Assembly: GCA_963731585.1 (NCBI GenBank)
Contig: CAVSWC010000003.1
Location: forward strand, 1,054,001 to 1,118,000
Source: CANKHA01 sp963731585
GTDB lineage: Bacteria > Pseudomonadota > Alphaproteobacteria > Rhizobiales > Xanthobacteraceae
Direction: 5' to 3'
DNA length: 64,000 nucleotides
A program made the translations under genes and the position numbers. The first letter of the stretch is position 1. Each line of letters opens with the position of its first letter. Of the stretch, positions 45,197-54,496 are shown piece after piece. Below the pieces are notes generated by a model. It worked only from the letters and a program-made list of their open reading frames with translations. It was not told the origin of the DNA and ran no database searches.

Positions 45197-46175
45197 CCGC
45201 CGAGATGCGCCAGGACCCCAGCATGAATTTCATGACCACCAAGGCTAAACCCGTGGCCGGATCGAAAGAAAAGCTTCCCGCGCATCTCAAGCGCCTCGAA
45301 GCGGAATCGATCGAGATCATCCGCGAAGTCGTCGCGGAGTTCCGCAACCCGGTGATGCTCTATTCGATCGGCAAGGATTCCAGCGTCATGCTGCACCTTG
45401 CGATCAAGGCATTTCTATCCGTCGCCGCTGCCGTTCCCGCTCATGCACGTCGATACGACGTGGAAGTTCCGCGAGATGATCGCCTTTCGCGACGAGACCG
45501 CCAAGCGGCTCGGTCTCAACCTGATCGTCTATATCAACCAGGAGCGGCATCGAGCGCGGCATCAGTCCCGTTCGCCTCCGGCTCGGCCGTGCATACCCAT
45601 GTGATGAAGACCGAGGCGACTGAAGCAGGCGCTCGACAAATATCGGTTCGACGCCGCTTTCGGCGGCGCCCGCCGCGACGAGGAAAAGAGCCGCGCCAAG
45701 GAGCGCATCTTTTCCTTCCGCTCCAAGGCGCACGCCTGGGATCCGCGCAACCAGCGTCCGGAACTCTGGAACCTGTTCAACACCCGCATCCGCCAGGGCG
45801 AGTCGATCCGCGTCTTCCCGCTGTCGAACTGGACCGAACTCGACGTCTGGCAGCTATGTCCAGCTCGAGCAGATTCCGGTGGTGCCGCTCTATTTCTCCA
45901 AGGAGCGCCCGGTGGTGGAGCGCGCCGGCACGCTGATCATGGTCGACGACGACCGCATGCCGCTGGAGCCCGGCGAGAAGCCGCAGATGCGCCGCGTGCG
46001 TTTCCGCACGCTCGGCTGCTATCCGCTCAGCGGCGCGATCGAATCCGAGGCCACGACGCTTGACGATATCGTCGCCGAGATGAAGACCGCGCAGGTCTCC
46101 GAACGCCAGGGCCGCCTGATCGATACCGACGAAGCCGCCTCGATGGAAAAGAAGAAACGCGAGGGCTATTTCTGA
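45193..46175 (+). CDS. cysD: Sulfate adenylyltransferase subunit 2 (five frameshifts)
   Basis: The small catalytic subunit of ATP sulfurylase, which makes APS from sulfate and ATP. The N-terminal part reads PAHLKRLEAESIEIIREVVA with the PP-loop-like LYSIGKDSSVMLHLAIKAF. Five +1 insertions (near 45412, 45544, 45575, 45619 and 45856) scatter the rest across three frames; corrected segments include MHVDTTWKFREMIAFRDETA, FGGARRDEEKSRAKERIFSF and NWTELDVWQYVQLEQIPV. The C-terminus IDTDEAASMEKKKREGYF is complete and its TGA overlaps the cysN start. The GTG at 45193 couples it to cysQ; the ATG at 45224 is an alternative. Confidence 0.93.
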
Positions 46176-48129
46176 TGGATGTCCGCGTCGCCGGCAGCAG
46201 CCAGAAGGATGCCGACAACGATCTGCTGCGCTTCATCACCTGCGGATCGGTGGACGACGGCAAGTCGACCCTGATCGGCCGTCTGCTGCACGATTCCAAG
46301 CAGATTTTCGAGGACCAGCTCTCCGACGCTGGCCAAGGATTCGGTGCGCCACGGCACAACCGGCGAGGATATCGACTTCGCGCTGCTGGTCGACGGCCTG
46401 GAAGCCGAGCGCGAGCAGGGCATCACCATCGACGTCGCCTACCGCTTCTTCGCCACGCCGCGCCGTTCCTTCATCGTCGCCGATACGCCCGGCCACGAGC
46501 AATATACCCGCAACATGGCGACCGGCGCGTCCAATGCCGAGCTCGCGGTCATCCTGATCGACGCGCGCAAGGGCGTGCTGGTGCAGACCAAGCGGCATTC
46601 CTTCATCTGCTCGCTGCTCGGCATCCGACATGTGGTGGTGGCGGTGAACAAGATCGACCTGGTCGGATTACAGCCAGGAAGTCTTCGACCGCATCGTCGC
46701 CGATTACACCTCCTTCGCCTCGCAGCTCGGCTTCACCATCGTCATGCCGATCCCGGTCTCCGCGCGCTTTGGCGACAATGTGATGGAGCGCTCGCGCAAG
46801 ATGCCCTGGTATCAAGCGGGCCGTCGCTGATCGAATATCTTGAAACGCGTCGACGTGCGAGAGCGATGAGCTCGGCAAGCCGTTCCGCTTCCCGGTGCAA
46901 TGGGTCAACCGGCCGAATCTCGATTTCCGCGGCTATGCCGGCACGGTCGACCTCGGGCTCGCATCAACGAGGGCGACGCGATCGTGGTCGCGGCCTCCGG
47001 GCAAGTACGCTCGAAGGTCAAGCAGATCGTCACCTATGACGGCGATCTGGCAGTCGGCGGAGGCCGGCGATGCGGTCACCATCACGCTTGCCGACGAGAT
47101 CGATATCGCGCGCGGCGATCTTCTGGTCGCAGCCCGACGGCGCGGCCGGAAGTATCCGACCAATTCGCCGCGCATGTGATCTGGATGAACGACGAGCCGC
47201 TGTTGCCGGGCCGCTCTTATCTCATCCGCATCGGCACCAAGACCGTGCCGGCCACCATCACCACCATCAAGCACAAGATCGACGTCAACACGCGCGAGCA
47301 TCTCGCCGCCACCACGCTGCGGCCTGAACGACATTGCGTTCTGCAATATCTCGCACCAGCGTGCCGGTGGCCTTCGATCCCTATGCGGAGAACCGCAAGA
47401 CCGGCTCCTTCATCGTCATCGACCGCTTCACGAACCAGACCGTCGGCGCCGGCATGATCGAGTTCGGCCTGCGCCGCGGCACCAACATCCATTGGCAGCC
47501 GCTGCTGATCGGCAAGGCGGAGCGCGCCGGCGCTGAAGCACCAAAAGCCGGCGATCCTGTGGTTCACCGGGCTGTCAGGCTCGGGCAAGTCCACCATCGC
47601 CAACATCGTCGAGCAGACGCTGCATCGCAGCCGGCCATCACACCATGATGCTGGACGGCGACAACGTGCGCCACGGTCTCAACCGCGATCTCGGCTTCAC
47701 CGAAGCGGACCGCGTGGAGAATATCCGGCGCGTCGGCGAAGTCGCCAAGCTGATGACGGAGAGCGGGCTGATCGTGCTCTGCTCCTTCATCTCGCCGTAT
47801 CGCGCCGAGCGGCGAGATGGTGCGCAGCCTCGTTGACGAATGGCGAGTTCCTCGAAGTCTTCGTCGATACGCCGATCGAGGATTGCATCCGGCGCGACCC
47901 GAAGGGTCTCTATGCCAAGGCCAAGGCCGGCCAGATCAAGAACTTCACCGGCATCGATGCGCCCTACGAGGCGCCCGAACAGCCGGAGATTCACCTCAAG
48001 ACCGTGGGCCAGACTCCGGCGCAACTCGCCAAAGTCATTCTCGACTATCTGCTCGAGCACAAGGTCATCGGACTATCCGGCGAACCGTTGTCGTTCGCGC
48101 CCGAGTGGTTCCGCGGCTCGGAGATCTAG
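46175..48129 (+). CDS. cysN: Bifunctional sulfate adenylyltransferase subunit 1 / APS kinase (about 17 extra bases)
   Basis: A CysN-CysC fusion (NodQ-like). The GTPase part has DLLRFITCGSVDDGKSTLIG (G1), ADTPGHEQYTRNM (G3) and AVNKIDLV (G4); it powers APS synthesis with CysD. From about 47556 the APS kinase domain follows, WFTGLSGSGKSTIANIV and MLDGDNVRHGLNRDLGF, producing PAPS. I count about 17 extra bases between 46328 and 47843, all insertions, roughly one per 115 bases, including a 2-base excess near 46815. With them removed a normal fusion of about 645 residues results, ending at TAG 48127-48129. The length is consistent modulo three. Confidence 0.92.
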
Positions 48130-48396
48130 CGCAGCCGCGAGATTTAAGCTTTCCCTCCCCTTGCGGGGAGGGACGCTGCGAGCGTTCAGCGAGCAGCAGG
48201 ATGGGGTCTTCGCGACAATGTCGCGCGAACGCTCCCGCGAAGATTGATGGATAAGCAAATCCGCGGCGCGCGGGATGCGCAAGCTAACGCAGCGGCAAAC
48301 GGCCCCTCTTTGGTTGGGTAGACAACTCTTCCCGGATCGGGGATTGTCGCATGCCGGCTTTGCCGGCGTGTCGTGCTTGTCGGAGAACGTTCCCCG
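48130..48396. repeat. Intergenic region with an 8-bp perfect hairpin and dispersed-repeat-like sequence
   Basis: The hairpin CCCTCCCC-ttgc-GGGGAGGG spans 48153-48172, 23 bases after the cysNC stop; it has no T-run. The sequence up to about 48250 resembles intergenic repeats common in Bradyrhizobium-like genomes (GC-rich palindromes with reiterated gcgaacgctc and cgcgac). No gene is seen. Confidence 0.55.
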
Positions 48397-49595
48397 GTGT
48401 CAGCCCCCCGCGCCTCGCAAGCTCTTTCCCGCTTCACGGTTCTCGATCTGACCCGCGTGCGCGCCGGCCCCACCGCCGTGCGGCAGCTGGCGGATTGGGG
48501 CGCCAATGTCATCAAGATCGACGCGCCGGAGGAAGAAGGCGGCGAGCCCATGGGCGGCGCGCGCCGTGGTCCGGATTTCCAGAACCTGCATCGCAACAAG
48601 CGCGCCATCACGCTCAACCTGAAGGACAAGGCGGCGCGCGAGGTCTTCTACCGCATGGTGAAGAAAGCCGACGTGGTGGTGGAGAATTTCCGCCCCGACG
48701 TGAAGGAGCGTCTCGGCATCGATTACGAGTCGCTGAAGAAGATCAATAAAGCGCATCGTCTATGCCAGCATCTCCGGCTTCGGCCAGGACGGGCCGTACC
48801 GCGACCGGCCGGGCTTCGACCAGATCGCACAGGGCATGGGCGGGTTGATGTCGATCACCGGTCTGCCGGGGCAGGGGCCGGTGCGCGTCGGCATTCCGGT
48901 CGCTGACCTGTGCGCGGGGCTGTTCTGCGCGCTCGGCATTCTCACCGCGCTGCTGGAGCGCGAGCAATCGGGCGAAGGGCAATGGGTGCAGACCTCGCTC
49001 TTGCAATCGCAGGTCTTCATGCTCGACTTCCAGGCCTCGCGCTGGCTCAACAAGAAGGAAGTGCCGCCGCAGGCCGGCAACAATCATCCCACCAGCATTC
49101 CGACCGGCGTGTTCAAGACCTCCGACGGCCATATCAACATCGCCACCACCGGACAGAAGATCTGGGAGCGCTTCGCGCAGGCCATCGATGCGCGCGGACC
49201 TGATCACGCGCGCGGAATACGCTACCGTCGCGCTGCGCTTGAAGAACCGCGACGCGCTCAATGCCGAGATCGACAAGATCACCGCGACGAAGAGCAATGC
49301 CGAATGGCAGGACATCCTCGATAAAGCCGGCGTTCCGACCGGGCCGATCTATTCCATCGACCAGATGTTCGCCGATCCGCAGGTCAAGCATCTCGGCCTG
49401 GCCGCGCCGGTGCCCACGGATTCGCAGGACGGCCGTCCGCTCACCGTGGTGGCGCAGCCCTTCACCATGTCGCGCACGCCGAGCAAGATGGTGGCGCCGC
49501 CGCCGGACGTGGGCGAACATAACGACGAGGTGCTGAAGGAATTCGGCTACAGTTCGCAGGAGATCGAAGCCCTGCGCACGGCAAAGGCGATCTGA
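48397..49595 (+). CDS. CaiB/BaiF family (class III) CoA-transferase (two frameshifts)
   Basis: A family III CoA-transferase, about 398 residues after correction. The N-terminus LSRFTVLDLTRVRAGPTAVR, the NLHRNKRAITLNLKDKA region and VVVENFRPDVKERLGI are signatures; the catalytic Asp lies in the SRFT... to NFRPDV core typical of formyl-CoA transferase relatives. A +1 near 48750 moves the frame to YASISGFGQDGPYRDRPGFD, and another near 49197 to DLITRAEYATVALRLKN. The GTG at 48397 is chosen; 48373 is another option. Its stop overlaps the next start (TGATGG), so it is coupled to an enoyl-CoA hydratase. The acid substrate is unknown. Confidence 0.88.
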
Positions 49596-50403
49596 TGGAT
49601 ACGAGGACAACGGCCATGACCGAGAAACTGCTCGCGCGCAAAGAGGGCCGCATTGGCTTCGTGACCTTCAACAATCCGGAGCGGCATAACGCCATGTCGC
49701 TGGAGATGTGGGAAGCCACGGTTCATCACCTCAACGAATACGCCAAGGATCCCGCGGTGCGCGTGCTCGTGCTTACCGGTGCGGGCGGCAAGGCCTTCGT
49801 CTCCGGGCGCCGACATCTCCAAGTTCGAGGACGAGCGTTCCAGCAAGGATGGCATCGCGCGCTACAATGCGGCAGTCGAGCAGGGCTATGCCACCGTGCA
49901 TACTTTCCCGAAGCCCACCATCGCCATGATCCGCGGCTATTGCATCGGCGGCGGCATGGGCCTCGCCTCCTGCTGCGACATCCGCATCTGCTCGCCGAAT
50001 TCGCGCTTCGCGGTGCCCGGCCGCCAAGCTCGGCCTGGGCTACGACTATCCGGGCCTCAAGCGGCTGGTGGACCTGGTCGGACCTTCCTTCACCAAGGAG
50101 ATTTTCTTCACGGCGCGGCAGTTCGACGCAGCCGAGGCCAAGGACATGGGCTTCGCGAATAGAGTTGTGCCGGAGGAGGAGATCGAGGCCTATGTGAAGA
50201 ATTATGCCGAGACCATCGCCGGCAACGCGCCGCTCACGGTCAATTCCATCAAGTTCATTGTGGGCGAGGCGATGAAGGACGAATCCCAGCGCGATCTCAA
50301 GCGCTGTTCCGACCTGGTGGCGGAATGCTTCGGCAGCAAGGATTATATCGAGGGCCGCCAGGCCTTCATGGAAAAGCGAAAGCCGGTGTTCACCGGTTCC
50401 TAA
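49595..50403 (+). CDS. Enoyl-CoA hydratase/isomerase family protein (two frameshifts)
   Basis: A crotonase-fold enzyme. IGFVTFNNPERHNAMSLEMW opens the domain; the oxyanion-hole region is KAFVSGADISKFEDERSS after correcting a +1 near 49808, and the second is IRGYCIGGGMGLASCCDIRI. Another +1 near 50017 separates FAVPAAKLGLGYDYPGLKRL from the rest. It ends YIEGRQAFMEKRKPVF, typical of enoyl-CoA hydratases. Usual catalytic Glu positions are replaced by Gly/Asp-type residues in places, so dehydration is not guaranteed. It is coupled to the CoA-transferase upstream, and an ABC importer follows. Confidence 0.88.
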
Positions 50404-50481
50404 GCCAGCGACAATGGTGGCATATGCGAAAGCCTAGCGAGACCCTAAGATAAATCCGGGCGGCAGAGACGGAGAAGATGC

Positions 50482-51544
50482 GTGGCGTCGGTTGAATTGC
50501 GTGGCCTGACGAAGCGCTACGATTCCACCGCGGTGGTGGATGACGTCTCGCTGCACATCGAGCACGGCAGCCTGGTTTGCCTGCTCGGCCCCTCCGGCTG
50601 CGGCAAGACCACGACGTTGCGGCTGATCGCGGGCTTCGTCGAGCCGACCGCGGGCGAGATTTATGTCGGCAACCGCCTCGTGTCCTCGCCGGCGCGCACG
50701 CTGCCGCCCGAGCAGCGCAAGATGTCGATGATCTTCCAAAGCTATGCGCTTTGGCCGCACATGACGGTGGCCGAAAACATCGCCTATGGATTGAAGCTGC
50801 GCAAGCAGGACCGCGACACCATCGCGCGCAAGCTCGATGTCATCCTGTCCACCACGCGGCTGGCGCAGTCTGGCGGACCGCTATCCGGGGGAGCTTTCCG
50901 GCGGCCAGCAGCAGCGCGTCGCGCTGGCCCGCGCTCTGGTGGTCGAGCCCGAAACGCTTTTGCTCGACGAGCCGCTGTCGAATCTCGACGCCAATCTGCG
51001 CGAGGAGATGCGCTTCGAGGTCCGCCGCCTGCACGACGAATACCGCTACACCACCGTCTACGTGACCCACGACCAGGCCGAAGCGATGACCACTGCCGAC
51101 GTCATCGCCGTGATGAACATGGGAAAAATCGAGCAGGCCGGTTCGCCGGAGGAAATCTACGAACGGCCGCGCTCGGAATTCGTCGCCCGCTTCATCGGTT
51201 CCAGCAACGTGGTGAGCGGCAAGAATCTGGACGAGAGCCGCATCTCCTTCGCCGGCACCCCGCTGCGCTGCGCGGGTGCGAAACTGCCCGCCGGCGGCAC
51301 CACTGCGGTCTCGATCCGCCAGCACGCCATCCACCTTCGGGCGGCCAAGCCGCAGCAGACGGAGAACGTGGTCCCGGCCAAGGTCGTGCGTCAGGTCTTT
51401 CTTGGCGACAGCCGTGATTATATGGTTGAGGTCGCCGACGGCACGCAACTGCGCATCATCACTTCCGCCGGGGAAAGCATTCCGCAGGGCTCGGCGGTGT
51501 GGCTGGAACTGCCACCGGAGAATTGCCGTGCGCTGATGGGATAA
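50482..51544 (+). CDS. ABC importer ATP-binding protein, iron/polyamine type (frameshifted)
   Basis: The ATPase of a binding-protein-dependent importer of the FbpC/PotA class, about 353 residues after correction. Walker A is LLGPSGCGKTTTLRLIAG, Q-loop MIFQSYALWPHMTV; a +1 near 50870 precedes DRYPGELSGGQQQRVALARA, and Walker B is TLLLDEPLSNLDANL. The C-terminal TOBE domain contains VRQVFLGDSRDYMVEVADG. The GTG start at 50482 has a ggagaag site; an ATG 4 bases earlier is out of frame. The operon continues with binding protein and permease. Confidence 0.9.
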
Positions 51545-51603
51545 CAGGACCCGGCGCAAAAAAGCGAACGACAGAAGCGCGAAGCCAACAGGGAGAAGCG
51601 TCC

Positions 51604-52671
51604 ATGAGAAAGTGGAGATTTTCGAGACGGGATGTCCTGAAAGGGACCACCGCGCTGGCCGCCGCCAGCACCTTCGCATCGCCGATCCGGGCGCAAGCCC
51701 CGGCGGCGGCCGCGATCGACCAGAAACTGATCGACGCCGCCAAGAAGGAAGGCAAGGTCGTCTGGTACACCGCCGTCGACCTGCCGGTGGCGGAAAAAGT
51801 CGCCCGGGCTTTCGAGGAGAAATATCCCGGCGTCGCCGCGCGGGTCGAGCGCAGCGGCGCCGAGCGCGTGTTCCAGCGCATCGGGCAGGAATATTCCAGC
51901 AAGATCTATGCGGTCGACGTCGTCAACTCGTCCGACGCCGCGCATCTCATCGTCTGGAAGCGCGACGGCATCCTGGCGCCCTATGTGCCGGAGGATGTGG
52001 CCAAGCACTATCCGGCCGAACACAAAGATCCGGACGGAATGTTCGCCACTTTCCGGTTCCAGGGCTGCGTGCTCGGCTACAATACCGCGATGGTCAAGAA
52101 AGAGGAGGCACCCAAGAGCTTCGCCGATCTGCTCGACCCGAAATGGTCCGGCAAGATGGTGAAAGCGCATCCGGGCTACAGCGGCACCATCATGACCGCG
52201 ACCTTCCAGATCACCCGCGACCTGGGCTGGGACTATCTCGAGAAGCTGGCCAAGCAGAAGATCATGCAGGTGCAGTCTTCGACCGATCCACCCAAGAAGC
52301 TCGCGCTCGGCGAACGCGCGGTGATGGCCGACGGCAACGAGTACAACATGTTCATCGAGAAGGAGAAGGGCAGCCCGGTCGAGATCATCTATCCGACCGA
52401 GGGAACGCCGCTGGTGGTCGGGCCCAATGCCATCTTCAAGAACGCGCCGAACCCGAACGCCGCGCGGCTGTTCCAGAGCTATTGCTTCTCCCCGGAGGCG
52501 CAGCAGCTCATCATCGACGTCGGCGGTCTGCGCTCCGTCCATCCGCAGGCCAAGGAGAAGGCCGGGCGCAGGCCGGTCAAGGACATCAAGTGGATGAAGG
52601 ACGACGCCGCCGGCGTGGAGAAAGCAGCCGAGGAGATCAAGGCCCGCTACACCAAGATCTTCGGGGTCTGA
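51604..52671 (+). CDS. ABC importer substrate-binding protein, Fe(III)-type, Tat signal
   Basis: A 355-residue periplasmic binding protein of the iron(III)/AfuA-FbpA-like class. The N-terminus MRKWRFSRRDVLKGTTALAA is a twin-arginine signal. The mature core reads EGKVVWYTAVDLPVAEKVAR, FQGCVLGYNTAMVKKEEAPK and TEGTPLVVGPNAIFKNAPNP, typical of this class, in which many members bind organic acids or phosphonates and not iron. No Tyr-Tyr iron ligand pair is obvious. The ATG at 51604 follows a gggaga site. Neighbouring CoA enzymes hint at an organic acid ligand. Confidence 0.9.
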   Translation: MRKWRFSRRDVLKGTTALAAASTFASPIRAQAPAAAAIDQKLIDAAKKEGKVVWYTAVDLPVAEKVARAFEEKYPGVAARVERSGAERVFQRIGQEYSSKIYAVDVVNSSDAAHLIVWKRDGILAPYVPEDVAKHYPAEHKDPDGMFATFRFQGCVLGYNTAMVKKEEAPKSFADLLDPKWSGKMVKAHPGYSGTIMTATFQITRDLGWDYLEKLAKQKIMQVQSSTDPPKKLALGERAVMADGNEYNMFIEKEKGSPVEIIYPTEGTPLVVGPNAIFKNAPNPNAARLFQSYCFSPEAQQLIIDVGGLRSVHPQAKEKAGRRPVKDIKWMKDDAAGVEKAAEEIKARYTKIFGV

Positions 52672-52692
52672 TCGAGCTTTGAACCAGTGACG

Positions 52693-52720
52693 CAGCCGCC
52701 AGCTCTCATGCTGGCGGCTG
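52693..52720 (+). promoter_or_regulatory. Strong hairpin between binding protein and permease genes
   Basis: CAGCCGCCAG (52693-52702) pairs perfectly with CTGGCGGCTG (52711-52720) around an 8-base loop, 21 bases after the binding-protein stop. There is no T-run after it. Such hairpins often protect binding-protein mRNA and lower downstream expression, and that is the likely role here. Confidence 0.75.
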
Positions 52721-52742
52721 TTCTCCAAAAATCGGGTCGGCC

Positions 52743-54482
52743 GTGGCCTCAGAGGATGTCGCCAGCCTTGCAGTGAGCGAACGTGCCGGCCGCGCACCGG
52801 TGCGCTTCGACACCTCGCAGCTTGTGCTCTACGCCTTCGCGGCGCTGTTGTGCGTGCTGGTCATCCTGCCGATGACCTGGCTGGTGATCTACAGCCTGAC
52901 CGACCGCGCCGGCGCTTTCACGCTGGCGAATTTCCAGCGGCTGTTCACGGAAGCCGCTTTCGTCGATCCGCTCATTATCACTTTCACGGTCGCCGTCTCC
53001 TCTTCGATTGTTTGTTGTGCGGTGGCGGCGCCCATGGGCTGGCTGGTCGCGCGCACCGACCTGCCGTTCAGCCGCGTCATCCGCGCGCTGGTGACGGCCT
53101 CCTTCGTCACCCCGCCGTTTCTCGGCGCCATCGCCTGGGAAATTCTGGCGGCGCCCAACAGCGGGCTGCTCAACAAATTCTTTCGCTTCCTGACCGGCGC
53201 GCCGCAGGACGAGTATCTGTTCAATATCTATACGCTGCCGGGGCTGATCTTCGTCATCTCCTGCTACACCTTCCCTTACGTCTTCGTGCTGATCGCCAAT
53301 TCGCTCGACCGCATGCCGGGCGATCTGGAGGACGCCTCGTCCATCCTCGGCGGGCGCGCCTGGACCACGGCCCGGCGGATCACGATTCCGCTCGCGCTGC
53401 CGGCGCTGTTGGCGGGCGCGATCGTCGCCTTCCTGCAGGCCACCACATTATTCGGCTCGCCCGCGATCCTGGCGCTGCCGGCCGGCTTCCATACCATGAC
53501 GACCAAGATCTGGAGCCTGTTCCAGTATCCGCCCAAGCCGGAGCTGGCCGCGGCCGCCTCCTTGCCGCTTCTCGTCATCACCGTGATGCTGCTGCGGGCC
53601 GAGCATTTCATCCTCGGCCGCCGGGGCTATTCGGTGGTGGCGGGAAAACAAAGCTCGCCGCGGCTGATCCCGCTCGGCCGGCTGAAATTCGTGGCGCTCG
53701 GCGGCTGCTTCTTCGTCTTGCTGCTGCCGGTGATCCTGCCCTATGGCGCGCTGATCAACGCCGCCTTCGCCCCCATCGCCACCACCCCGCTGACCTTCGC
53801 CAACGCCACGTTGCGCAATTTCAATTTCGTGTTCTTCGAGTTGTCGGCCACCAAGCCTGTGCTGAAGAACACCTTCATCCTCGGCGCGATGGCGGCAACC
53901 ATCGGTACGGTGTTGGCCGTGGTGATCGCCTATCTGACCACGCGCAAGGCGGTGACCGGCTATCGCATACTGGCTTTTCTCGCCACCGCGCCGATCGCCA
54001 TTCCCGGCATCGTGCTCGGCGTCGGCCTGTTCCTGAGCTATACGCGGCCGCCTTTCGTGCTTTACGGCACGCTCTGGGTGCTGCTCTTGGCCTATCTCAC
54101 CATCGAGCTGCCGGCGGCCTATCAGCAATTGCAGTCGGCCTTCCGCGCGGTGCATCCGGAACTGGAGGACGCCAGCCGCATCCTCGGCGCCACCCGGCTG
54201 CAGGCCTTGCGCCAGATCACCGCGCCGCTGCTGCGCACCAGCGTGATCGCCACCTGGTGCTTCATCTTCGTCTCGGTGATCCGCGAATTGTCCGCCGCGA
54301 TCATCCTGTTCACTTCCGAAACGAAGGTGGTATCGGTGCTGATCTTCGATCTGAAGGAGAGCGGCGATCTCGGCGCCATCGCCATCCTCGGCCTCTTGAT
54401 GCTGCTGCTCACCTTCGCCGTGGTCATTTTCGTCAACCGGATCCCGGGTTTCGGATCCGCCGTCCGCCTGCGCAATACCTGA
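52743..54482 (+). CDS. ABC importer permease, fused FbpB-type
   Basis: A 579-residue permease that is two homologous halves fused, with about 12 membrane segments. Each half has an EAA loop: GDLEDASSILGGRAWTTARR and PELEDASRILGATRLQALRQ. It starts at GTG 52743 (VASEDVASLAVSERAGRAPV) after the hairpin. The duplicated form is typical of the iron(III)/2-aminoethylphosphonate type importers. The gene is intact. It ends 14 bases before the MmgE/PrpD gene. Confidence 0.92.
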   Translation: MASEDVASLAVSERAGRAPVRFDTSQLVLYAFAALLCVLVILPMTWLVIYSLTDRAGAFTLANFQRLFTEAAFVDPLIITFTVAVSSSIVCCAVAAPMGWLVARTDLPFSRVIRALVTASFVTPPFLGAIAWEILAAPNSGLLNKFFRFLTGAPQDEYLFNIYTLPGLIFVISCYTFPYVFVLIANSLDRMPGDLEDASSILGGRAWTTARRITIPLALPALLAGAIVAFLQATTLFGSPAILALPAGFHTMTTKIWSLFQYPPKPELAAAASLPLLVITVMLLRAEHFILGRRGYSVVAGKQSSPRLIPLGRLKFVALGGCFFVLLLPVILPYGALINAAFAPIATTPLTFANATLRNFNFVFFELSATKPVLKNTFILGAMAATIGTVLAVVIAYLTTRKAVTGYRILAFLATAPIAIPGIVLGVGLFLSYTRPPFVLYGTLWVLLLAYLTIELPAAYQQLQSAFRAVHPELEDASRILGATRLQALRQITAPLLRTSVIATWCFIFVSVIRELSAAIILFTSETKVVSVLIFDLKESGDLGAIAILGLLMLLLTFAVVIFVNRIPGFGSAVRLRNT

Positions 54483-54496
54483 AAGGTCTGCCTGCC

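Noticed and set aside
45193..48129. Programmed +1 frameshifting in the cys genes
   Set aside because: The number and irregular spacing of the shifts and the lack of a shared slippery site make programmed recoding implausible.
45193..48129. cysD-cysNC as pseudogenes
   Set aside because: All lesions are insertions and no motif is lost once they are removed. The same lesions hit essential genes elsewhere, so sequencing error is preferred.
48151..48250. CRISPR-like short repeats after cysNC
   Set aside because: The repeated gcgaacgctc/cgcgac blocks are irregular and few, without constant spacers; an intergenic palindromic repeat fits better.
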